Positions 1 through 9,500 of a stretch of DNA of 64,000 nucleotides are shown here, piece after piece (position 1 is the stretch's first letter; every line of letters begins with the position of its first letter). The notes under the pieces are model-generated. The model worked only from the letters and a program-made list of their open reading frames with translations, had not been told where the DNA came from and did no database searches. Made by a program: the position numbers and the translations under genes. The stretch spans positions 7,438,632 to 7,502,631 of the forward strand of contig NC_133933.1 in assembly GCF_031877795.1 (NCBI RefSeq). The letters are read 5' to 3'. The stretch is from Strix aluco (Eukaryota; Chordata; Aves; Strigiformes; Strigidae).

Positions 1-745
1 TGTGTAAGCACTGAAGAATGGTGAACGGGAACAAGATAATTCATTTACAGGGAGATGAAAAGGATTTGGCTCGGAATATATCTCTACTAAGGGTTGGCCT
101 GGCCTAAACTAACAACATCTAGTAATTTATGTGCTGAAGTATAGCAGAAAACATCAAGGCGTGGAGTTTGAATGTGGTGTTCTTTAACTGCACTTCCTGC
201 TGAGGCACAAATTGGTATCAAGGAGACAAGAGTGTTCACAGAAAGCATCATTTTCTAGGTAGAATATTCAGATTTCTCAGGATTTAGGAACAAATTGGTT
301 GTTACATACAAATCAAGAAGTAATTGCTACTAGCTATAATGGTAATAACTTTAGTTATCCTTACTAAACTGGAGCCCTCAGTGGAAACACCTGTTTTTCT
401 CCTCTATTAGGTATGTCCTGTCTAGGCCTTCATTTTCAAAACTGCTTCCTTCCTGTCTATTTAACAAAACTTTATAGTGTGGAGTGATTTGCTGTATCTG
501 CTGACTCGGCCATTAGATCAGATACTACTCAAGTTTTTACTTTGATTGGCTGGTTATGGAATTCAGCAAAATTCACATGCTTTATGTTTCCCTTTGGGAA
601 GTATCTCATAAGTAACTAATGTTCCTTGGATTGTAGCTTAAAAAAACCTGAACGTACTTCATGAGTTGTACAGAAGCATGGTGATTTGTGCTTACATATT
701 TCTAACAGAACACCTTTGTAAAACTATTTTGTACTTATTTACTAG
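1..745 (+). other. SNRPB2: SNRPB2 intron (3' part), window start
   Basis: No coding exon is visible here. In particular, the Lys/Glu-rich segment that precedes the linker in SNRPB2 is absent, so the window begins inside the intron upstream of the linker exon. The sequence is AT-rich, with no recognisable repeat. Confidence 0.75.
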
Positions 746-799
746 GGAGCAACACAAAATTCAGCCAATGCCCCAGGGACGGCAGCACAGAATCAGCAG
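746..799 (+). CDS. SNRPB2: SNRPB2 internal exon, inter-RRM linker
   Basis: This exon is 54 nt (18 codons, phase 0 at both ends), preceded by ACTAG and followed by the donor GTAATG. It encodes a linker rich in Gln, Asn and Ala ([18 protein letters not shown]) that aligns with the GTPNSANTQG-type linker of human SNRPB2. Its polypyrimidine tract is weak. The linker is the least conserved part of the protein, so this call relies on exon borders, frame and position. Confidence 0.88.
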
Positions 800-3168
800 G
801 TAATGTTTTTTTTGTGACTAAAAGTACTAATGTTTAAAATTATTCTCTGTGAACAATAGTTTGTTACACATGGAAACTTGAGAATATATTTTACAGCTTC
901 CTTTTTGTTCTGCGAGACAGTTGTTTAAATCACAGTAAACAAAGGAAACCCCACTTTTATTGTATCTGGTTGGCATGAAATGAAAATTGCAGTTTCTCAT
1001 TATTATACAGAAAACTGCACTATTAAGAAATCCTACTTGATTCTTAAATTTGGACTGTGCTTACTATCAGTTGGAGGTTTCTTAGTTTTTTTTCAGTTAT
1101 AAATTCCCTTTAACTTGTTCTGTTGTAGTAGTAGAAAAGGAGAAGGAAAACTACACATGATGCCAGAATATCTGCCTAAAAGCTTCTTTGCAGGAGTTGG
1201 AGTCCTCTGCTCGCTTTCTCTTTTTTCTCATAAGTACCTTATTTTCCAAAGGATTGTGTGGAGATGTAGCAACAACAACTAACTCATCTTGTTTGCTCAG
1301 TGACCTTCTAAATGATTCATGTGTGTTAGAAGTGGAGGTGCTAAAGAGCCAAAATTTGCAGGAAGGCAAATACTATAGAACAATATCTTTGCCTGCCCTG
1401 CATCTCTCTCTTGAGTACCATCACTGAGAATTGCATACATAATCCACAGGGGAAAATGTCTTGCTCCCAATCTGGGTTTTCTTTCGGGTATCGTTTGTAA
1501 CAAGGCACAACATGTCTATGTCAGTTTGCATTGAAGCACAACACTGAGTATTTAGGTATTTGTTTGAACTTCAGAAGTTTATTTTCAAATGGCACTGTCT
1601 GGAATATTTCCATCAGCTGACAGAAATTGTTCTGCTGAGGCATTAATTTATTGGCACCATTATTGGGACGACTGAAGTTGTGGTGTCCAGTTTCTTTTTA
1701 TTTTTGTAATCTCCTTGATGACTTAGGGAGATTCCAGCCTTTCAGTCCAGTGTCAGCAAACTGACTACTCAGCCTTGCGTCTGGTGGGTTGCTGCTGCAA
1801 ATTCATATTAGTGGGCAAATCTGTTAAAAAGACTCTAAAGCTTTAAATCTTACGGGGTTTCTAATTAATAAATTTGAATAGAGCACTATAGTAAAACCAC
1901 GTGGGGTTTGTGGGTTTCAGTTGCCATGGGATATTCAGTATTTTGGTGCTACTGCAGATGAACAGGGTATTTCCCTTGGACTCCCACCGGCTCTTCCGGA
2001 AGGATGCGAGTCTGTCTTAGGTTCTTCCACTGCCCTACAGGTGTCTTGGACAGCATTACAGGCAGTGCTTAGGCACCTGGGTCCCACCCCTGGCAGTGCT
2101 GAGAGTACTGTCAGCTGTTGAGTTGTCAAGTTTAAACAGGACGTCTGAGACAATATGTTACTGTGACTTTTGTGGAAATAAGAGCCTCTCCAAATTAATG
2201 CCTCCTTGTAAAAGAACCAAGGGGCTCTGTCTGCTCACTGCATGAAAGGTATACCGAAGTCCAGCTAGCAGTGTTATGAGCAAAACTAAGGATATGCAAG
2301 TCCTGGTTCAAATAATCATGCAGACAGATGCAGAGGAACAGATAGCTGTGTATAATCTTCTGAGCTTTGATCTTCTGTTGTTGCAGGTGCCTGATAACCC
2401 ACCAAACTATATCCTTTTCCTTAATAACTTGCCTGAGGAAACAAACGAGATGATGCTGTCCATGTTATTCAATCAGTAAGTTTTGAATAGAAAGACTTCT
2501 CTGAATTCTTCTGTTATTCTTCTGTATGCTTTTTCTCAGTTGGCAAGCTGACTTTTTAGAAATAAGAGTTTCTTCTGAAGGTATTTCAGTTCTTTGTCTT
2601 ACTGCCAAGATTACAGATGTCAGTTCTGATGACTTGGTGTGGAAAGCAAATCCGATTTTTTTGTAGCTGGTTTTGATTGTGTAAGTTATCTACTATCAAT
2701 CTGCACCGGATTTAAGCTGGTGACTGTAATATTAAAGACTTTACGACAGCAGGAGCGGTTTTAAAACTGGCTTTAGTTGCTTCCATATGTGCACAAGACT
2801 GATTAAATTGCTTCCACGCGATGATCCTTAATTGAGGCATGGTTCTAAGGACCGGGCATGTAAAACTTCAGTTTAAATCTTTCATTAGTATTAGCTATTA
2901 TACTAGTAGATGTATAAGGTCTTATTATGATAAGGTCTTATGGCTACTGAAGAGAGATGTATTATTAAACTAGGAAGTATTATCTGACTGTTTCACCTTA
3001 TTTTAAAGGTTTCCTGGATTCAAAGAGGTACGCTTAGTGCCTGGGCGCCATGATATTGCATTTGTGGAGTTTGAAAATGAGAATCAAGCAGGAGCTGCTC
3101 GAGATGCTCTCCAAGGATTCAAGATTACTCCATCTCATGCCATGAAAATCACTTATGCAAAGAAATAA
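746..3168 (+). CDS. SNRPB2: U2 snRNP protein B'' (C-terminal 100 residues; 3' end of gene)
   Basis: Three exons (746-799, 2387-2475, 3009-3168) join in frame to 303 nt, giving 100 residues and a TAA stop. The protein is the U2 small nuclear ribonucleoprotein B'', which binds stem-loop IV of U2 snRNA together with U2A' in the spliceosome. The visible part is a Gln/Asn/Ala-rich linker followed by the complete second RRM, with an RNP2-like ILFLNNL near its start and an RNP1-like HDIAFVEF in the last exon, ending in ITYAKK. The paralogue U1A (SNRPA) is very similar here, but [11 protein letters not shown] and the [11 protein letters not shown] ending match B'' rather than U1A, and the neighbour OTOR agrees with SNRPB2 synteny. 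The human protein is 225 residues, so about 125 N-terminal residues including RRM1 lie upstream of the window. Intron phases are 0 and 2, with AG/GT borders throughout. No disruption is visible. Confidence 0.96.
800..2386 (+). other. SNRPB2: SNRPB2 intron between linker exon and RRM2
   Basis: This is a 1,587-nt phase-0 intron from GTAATG to TTGCAG. Short open frames inside it (for example 1921-2121) have no family resemblance. I see no repeat or RNA gene. Confidence 0.85.
2387..2475 (+). CDS. SNRPB2: SNRPB2 exon, first half of RRM2
   Basis: This exon is 89 nt, from the TTGTTGCAG acceptor to the donor GTAAGT. It starts in phase 0 with VPDNPPNY and encodes the RNP2-like strand ILFLNNL and the first helix ([13 protein letters not shown]). 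The final Gln codon is split CA/G across the next intron. The sequence is nearly identical to mammalian B''. Confidence 0.97.
2476..3008 (+). other. SNRPB2: SNRPB2 last intron
   Basis: This is a 533-nt phase-2 intron splitting a Gln codon within RRM2. It contains a short 16-bp tandem duplication at 2914-2945 and nothing else recognisable. Confidence 0.88.
2914..2945. repeat. 16-bp tandem duplication
   Basis: ATAAGGTCTTATTATG is followed directly by a second copy starting ATAAGGTCTTATGG, so the first 12 bases are identical in both. It lies in the last SNRPB2 intron and is probably a replication-slippage duplication without function. Confidence 0.7.
3009..3168 (+). CDS. SNRPB2: SNRPB2 terminal coding exon, second half of RRM2
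   Basis: This terminal exon follows the acceptor TTTTAAAG. It completes the split Gln codon and encodes [13 protein letters not shown], the RNP1-like strand HDIAFVEF, helix AARDALQGF and the terminal KITYAKK before TAA at 3166-3168. The only obvious difference from the human protein is around ENENQ, where human has ENDGQ. Confidence 0.97.
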
Positions 3169-3370
3169 CTGGATGCTCCTAGAAAGGACTTCTGTGGATA
3201 GCTGGTTTTTTCATGTGATGATACTTTGATCAGCTAGCGTGTTTGCTGTTCCCTGCAGAAAACTTAAGACTTGTGTAAGATTGCCACCACAGCCAGGACA
3301 GACGTAGGATTTCCACTAATATACTGGATAGTAAATTTTTATAAAATAAATTCAGTTTATGCTGTTTTCA
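3169..3370 (+). other. SNRPB2: SNRPB2 3' UTR
   Basis: This is the untranslated part of the terminal exon, from the stop codon to shortly after the AATAAA at 3345-3350. The exact cleavage site is not determined; about 15-25 nt after the signal is expected. Confidence 0.75.
3345..3350 (+). terminator. SNRPB2: SNRPB2 poly(A) signal
   Basis: A canonical AATAAA within ATAAAATAAATTCAG lies 177 nt after the stop codon, followed by T-rich sequence. Further AATAAA hexamers at 3551-3556 and 3823-3828 could serve as alternative, longer 3' ends. Confidence 0.8.
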
Positions 3371-6289
3371 AGCCCTGTTTTTCCTTGAATTTGTCTTATT
3401 ATTGATCTGTTAGGCTTGCAGGCCTTATTCGGTGTACTAGTTTAACTACTTCTGAGGTGACACTCATTTCTCAGAAGCGAGTGCTGGAAAAATAGCAGTC
3501 TTTCCAGAGCAAAAAGCGTGAGCAGGAATACTAAATGTCAGCATATTCAGAATAAATGCAACACTCAGTCTTCAGCCTCATTATCAAGGGGACAGCTGCT
3601 TTTCAACAAGAATAATTTTGTCACTTAAGAAAAACAACTTATCATTAGTGGTTTTTTTTTCCCAGGTATGGGTAGACATCGGTTATAGTTTGACAGCACT
3701 GTTGTTCAACTTGGTTTTGTCTTTATAATGATGGATGGTAGTAGAAGCAGGTCCACAGAAGAAACAGAAGTTTATCTGTTGTCTTCTCTTCTGCTCTTTC
3801 CAGCCCTATTACCAGTGATTTTAATAAATGGTTTAGGAAGAGCTTTCTGTCTCTTTACAAAGACAACACAGATAAACCTGATCGTTTGTTTTTAGGCAGG
3901 TTTTTTGAAAATATATGTCCTAATGCTTCTGGGTTTGTTGTTTTTTGGTGTGGTTTTTTTTTTCATTTGTCAAAAACCTTTACAGATCTTGTGTGACATG
4001 AAATACATCAAATGCAGTGAAGTAATCAGATGTGGTATTGTGACTTGTAACTGTTCTAAGTATTTGGGGGCAAAAATCACTTCAAAAGCTGAAGCATTTT
4101 GTTCAGGTGATGGAAGACCTAGAAAGATATTTTAGGTTAAGAGAATAATGACATTTACTTAACATATGATTGTATTTTTGGAGAATCTTGCAGTAGCTGT
4201 TGCATGGTGTTGGCCGGGAGGATTGCAATCAGACCCCTGAAGATTAATGTTTGAGAGGAGGCGGTTGCGCAGTGCTTGTCATGTTGCAGCATTTCTCCCT
4301 TCTTGAACACTTCCTCTGTGAGGCTGCTACCCTTTCAGACAAAAAGGAATGGGACAGAGTTAGCATGATTTCCTTTAGAAGTAGTTCAGGCAAGTGTTAG
4401 AGTAGCTGATGTTTAGGCAAGAAACTACAAGGAAGAATGTTTTGCTTTGTAGGTACATTGCAAGTGTTGAGGTTTTTTTCTCTTTCCAAAGTCATTTGGT
4501 CAGTGGGAGCAGGAGCTTCCTCTATGGTGGTGGCTCCGTGCAGTCCCTTCCTGTGTTGTGGGCTCGGCTGTAGCTGCAGAGCATCTGTTTCTCCTAGCTT
4601 GTGTTCTGAAACAATTGAGATCTGACTTGAAACTGTTCTTTGGACAAAGTGCTGCACCTTCAGGGAGGCATGATCGCTTTTTGTAACATCTTGGTGTACT
4701 TCATAGTTCTGGCTTGTCCCCTCAATTTCTGAGCAAGTGCTATGTTATCAGTAAGCATAAAACTAGCTACATAAACAACTTTCTTTTGCACGAGGCCTCA
4801 AAAATCTTTCATCTTCTGCTCCCAGAGTACATTGCAAGATGATGTCCCTTCCACAGTCATCTCAATTACTGTCCTATCCATATACATATTTTTTCATTCT
4901 TTTTAGTGATTTTTTTTTTTGTGTGTGTGTTTGGGTGATTTCACAAGTATTCTAATACTTGCAAGTAAAAATCATTTCCGTGTGCCTGTAAGGGAGGAAA
5001 AGCAGCTATGTTATTCCATCATGAACCTTATGTTTTTTTCTTCTGTGGTCATAATTTTACAGGTATTAATTATGCTGTCCTTGCATCCCACTAGTCTAGC
5101 GCGTGAGTCTGCCATCGCATACCACCACTCTTCACCTTTATTCACTGAGAAGGGTTTGTGTAGAGCTGTCTGCAAAGGCCGTTAGACACTACATATGGGA
5201 GGTTGGAGGAAGGAGTAACGGGCTGAAAGATGAGAGAATGTGGCAAAGTCAGCTGTAATAAGAAGGGGGTGCTAGAAATTGCAAGATGCTCTTTCTTTAA
5301 AAGAAAGTGGGGGATTTTTGATGACAGCTGACAGCTTCCTCTGTTCTGCTTGTGGACCAAAAGCTGGTACAGCCAGGCTGCCTCATGAATTAGGAAGCAC
5401 TGGTTCTCGGGAGCACCATTTTGGGAATTTCCGAACTTGCTCTTGGTCACTTAAGGATTGATCGAGACCAGCCTTCTGTAGCCTGACAGCCACAACGTGA
5501 ATCGCTTACAGTGCACCACCTCCCGTGGTTGTTCCCTTGGTGCATGTGTGCACATCTGTTTTAATTAAAATACTCCCTACAAGTCCTGCCTCAGGTATGC
5601 TAGGACTAGATCTTGGGAAGTTAGATGAATTCTAGATGTCCTTTCCAATGTGTAAAGAGGACCTTTAAGTCAGCCTGTGGCACTGTATGTTGTTCAGCAT
5701 CTTGCATCTTCAAACTCAGCCGAGTTCAGCCATGTAAAGAAAAGCAAAACAGTTGCTGTCCTGGTATAACCTGTGTGTTTTGCTCTGACGGCGTCTCCCT
5801 GCGGAAGGGATCTTGCCTATACAAGTCTGCAGTGCTCGAACCTTTTAGATTTCAAATTTAAATTGCTGACCCGCAAAGCGTTTTTACTGGGTTTCAGCTC
5901 CCTAATGGTTTGTTTACGTTTGCATCCACGCGTTGGGGTCCTAGTTGGTCCTTTCTGTAACAGGGGAATCTCTGCCACTGAGGGTTTACGGTCCAGTGAA
6001 GATTACGCTTGTCAGCGAGCATTTGTGAAAATGAAGAACTGGAGGATTTGGAAGGATGTAATTTCCTTTGCTGCTTACCAGGGTCTGACTTAATTTTCGT
6101 TACCAAACTTTGCTTGAGGTAAGATTAAGACTATGGACAACTACAGGAAGGCTTAAAATGTTTAAATCATACAGTTGCTGATTGAAATGTTAATGCTTTG
6201 GGAAGGGATTCAGTTTCGTGAGTGGACCCTGAGGTCTTCCTCCCGCCTGCGGCTCCTCTGGTGGGGTGGAATGTCGCCCCGACCCCTTC
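3371..6289. other. SNRPB2-OTOR intergenic spacer
   Basis: About 2.9 kb without a supportable gene. It holds two extra AATAAA hexamers (3551, 3823) and a T10(GT)5 tract at 4911-4930. The open frames at 3905-4135, 4919-5185 and 5773-6093 lack any family resemblance or splice context. The last part (about 6225-6290) becomes GC-rich on approach to the OTOR promoter. Confidence 0.75.
4911..4930. repeat. T10(GT)5 simple repeat
   Basis: Ten T residues are followed by five GT units, making a short simple-sequence tract likely to vary in length. Confidence 0.85.
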
Positions 6290-6290
6290 C

Positions 6291-6360
6291 GATTGGCCCG
6301 GCGTGTTTGTCCAGGTGTCTGCCTCTTCCATAAAAGACGGGGATCGCTGGACCCGGCGCA
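6291..6360 (+). promoter_or_regulatory. OTOR: OTOR core promoter (inverted CCAAT box and TATA-like box)
   Basis: An inverted CCAAT box (GATTGGCCC, core ATTGG at 6292-6296) lies about 35 bp before a TATA-like CATAAAAG at 6329-6336. The start codon is about 55 bp further on. Initiation is therefore expected near 6355-6365, leaving a short 5' UTR of roughly 30 nt. The surrounding 150 bp are GC-rich with several CpGs, unlike the flanks. The arrangement suits a tissue-restricted TATA-type promoter. This is inferred from motifs and spacing only. Confidence 0.6.
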
Positions 6361-6388
6361 CGTTTGGCAAGTGCTGCAGCAAAGAAAA

Positions 6389-6512
6389 ATGACACAACGT
6401 GTTTATTCGGTGGTTTTACTTTTGTGTCTCGGATTAATGTGTCCTCTTGTAACTGGAATTTTTATGGACAAGCTTGCCAGCAAGAAGCTGTGTGCTGATG
6501 ACGACTGTGTCT
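6389..6512 (+). CDS. OTOR: OTOR exon 1 (coding): signal peptide and N-terminal cysteine pair
   Basis: This exon runs from the ATG (purine at -3) to the donor GTAAGT. It encodes residues 1-41 and the first base of Tyr42. It includes the signal peptide and Cys35 and Cys40 in LCADDDC. The phase-1 intron that follows is completed by AT from exon 2. Confidence 0.95.
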
Positions 6513-9500
6513 GTAAGTAATTTTGCTCTAATTTTGAGGACAAAATAGTCTCAAAAATGACTGCAGAGTTTGGGTGTCGTAGTGCGAGGGAAACAACTCT
6601 GATTATTTAGCTCTGTTACATTTGAATTGTCAACTTTCAAAGCAGAGTGGGAGGGTTTATGTGGAATGTCACATGCGGTTTTACTGCAAAAAGGGTTTTG
6701 TAAAGGAAATTTTTCACTCAAGTGAAAATGAAAAGTAAGTGTAAGAGAAGGATTGTAACTTCCACTATGATGAAATGGCACATTCTTAAGCTGTTACTTT
6801 GCTTACAGGGGAATAGAAAAATGAATTCTTGAAGACTTTTATTAATTTCAGGATAACCTACTTTTATCTGTAGGAATAGTTTTACATGTGTGCATACAAG
6901 CACAAACATATTTTTCTCTCTAAAAGTACATATGTATTTAAATTCGTTCACCTCATTCTTTTTTATTTTTCTAGATACCATTTCGCTTGCCAGAGCAGAA
7001 GAGGATTATAATGCTCCAGACTGCAGATTCATTAATATTAAAAAAGGGCAGTTGATTTATGTTTACTCAAAACTAGTGAAAGAAAAAGACTCTGGAGAAT
7101 TCTGGGCTGGAAGTGTAAGAGGAGATTCTTATGTATATGAGCAAACGAGAAGTAGATTAATATGCGTTTCTGTCAAGAAATGGATGCTAATGCTGAGTTA
7201 TTGTGGATTTTAAAGCAACAACTTAATTTGCAAAGTGAATGTTTAAACTTAAACTGATTGAGAAGTTTTGGGGGTTTTATTTTTTTATTAAATGTCTTCA
7301 GTAACTGTACAGTAATTATGAACTGAACCTTAACAGAAGAGCTTAATGGTTCTTTTCTGTGGCTGTTTGCTGAAACTATGGAGGAAAAAGCTTTTATCAC
7401 AGTTAGTCATAAAACTGTTAAATTTAAGGAAAGTGAAGATAAATATTAGCTGCATTTATAAAAAAATTCCAGATAAACTACAGGCAGTATTAATTTACTC
7501 CAGAAAAATGTGTGTGTGTATCAGAACTCGTGTTAATGGTTCATTTCATGTGCCAGCTAACTGGAAACTAGGAGATCTAAAACCGAAGAAAGAAACACTA
7601 TTAGTAACTGCTTTTGCCTAAATTATGAACTAGCTCAAACCAGATGAGGACTGTTTTAAGGTATCTAATTATACATCTCCTTGCTTGAAGGTTTACGGAG
7701 AACAGTATGAAGACCATATGGGGACAGTTGGTTATTTCCCTAGCAGTTTAGTCTCAGAACAACATGTCTATCAAGAAGCAAATAAGACTGTTCCTACAAC
7801 GGTAAGGAATTTGCAAAAACCCAGCTGGCTACATAATTATACTTGGCTGTGTAATGCTAATTTGCTGTAAAAACAAATCATAATTGTGGCAGTTGATGGT
7901 AGCATATCACAGATGCTTAGGGATCCAATCTTTGGGCCTTTATACGGCCAAATAGCCTCAATAAAATCCATAACATAAGCTCTGATATTGCAGACATCAC
8001 AAATGCTGCATTAAGGGCTTGATCCTATTAGAGTTTCTATTGTTTTGAATAGTATTCCTTTAAGGCCACACAAGTTTTACCCAAAGCTTTCTTTTTTAGA
8101 GTCTGGATATTGTGCTGCATACTTTAGTAATGTGTACAAGCACACTTTCTATTAATTGTATGTATAGATGGACACTGTCATACAGAGCTTCTGATCTACT
8201 GAACCAAAGTTATTGGTACATCAAAAAGCTGAATTTAAAAGCTTTTGGAAACATGTTAGTGTTTTGTGAGTAAGGAGGCTGTATTTCTGAAAGGGTGATT
8301 GCCCCGATTACGTACAGTAGTGTCTCATACACCACACAATCTGTAATTTTACTAAAGATCTGAAACACTTCACAGAGGAGTGGAAGAGGAGGGTCCTTTC
8401 TCAGAGGCAGGTATGGTTTGGCTCACATCTAACACTGGTAGCTTATTTATGTGCTTGAAAACAAATTGAGTGGTAGGTTTCCAGTAATTACCTTCATCAA
8501 TATTGAATATTTAGCTATATGCTGTTTTGAGGTGTATGGCAAAATATGATTAGTGTGTCAATCTTGCAATCGTATTTGGAGTCTTTCATCCTAGGTCCAC
8601 ATTATTAGATGGGTTTCATTAACACAGAGGAAATAAGTGAAAGGAAGAATTTTGTTTCATGTTAATAGTTGTTAGGATTTGCGTTATAATGTGTCAGACA
8701 GGTTTTATTTGAGGAAATACAAATGTCGTGTAAGTGATTGCTTTTCTTGACACTACATTAGGTTATTCTGAATTTGGCCCAGAAGCATTGCAGCAATTAA
8801 TTAGTCACAGAATATGAAAGAATGACTAAAATATGTTTCTAAGCTCTTTTCTCAGCAATATGACAACCAGTCTGCTTGCACGGCAAGCTGAACTGGAAGC
8901 AGAGGTAGGTTAAAGTGATGTTTTAGCTTGCAGGCTGATTCGGGGTCCAGAATGGGCTGCTGTCAGGCTGCAATGCAGAACTTTAATGGGAAAGCAATTT
9001 TCTTTTGCAAAACTAGCCTCACAGTCGTTTCACTCTTACTTCATATTCTTGCTAAGCAGGAACTTTGCAATGAAAATGAAGGGCGATACTGGCACATTCT
9101 CTTCCTCTCAGCTGTGTGTTGCAAATGTGACCTTAAGGATCTGGCTCTAAGTTCTCATTTAAAACAGTCTACAAGCACATCTTTAACAATCTGTGTGTGG
9201 ACATGCTGCTTGCTCCAGAAGTATCCCTTAAAGGTGCTGTTTTATACAAGGCAAGTGTTGGACACTGACATTGATGCCTCTAATGCCACCAGCTTCTCAT
9301 CTGCCCATCAGGAGCTGGTCCCTTGCTCACAGCACTGTGACGTTCCCCCAAGCAGCTGGCAGTGGTTTTGCCTTGCTTTCCTGGCCTTGCACCTGGAAAG
9401 CCTGATACTGGTGTTATGATGGGTTCTTTTGGAAAGGGGTTGCTGTTTGTATTAGGGGACCTGATGATGCCCATTTTTTAATAATTAATCAGCACATGGT

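Noticed and set aside
746..3168. Assignment to U1A (SNRPA) instead of U2B''
   Set aside because: The diagnostic residues ([11 protein letters not shown] and [11 protein letters not shown]) and the OTOR neighbour fit SNRPB2. U1A has PPNHILFLTNL and a different C-terminal end.
6266..6388. In-frame upstream ATG that would extend otoraplin by 41 residues
   Set aside because: It lies upstream of the CCAAT and TATA-like boxes, so it is probably not transcribed. The extension would also bury the signal peptide, which must be N-terminal.
8928..9419. 163-codon open frame inside OTOR intron 3
   Set aside because: There is no recognisable domain, the start lies in intron sequence, and the composition is that of noncoding DNA.
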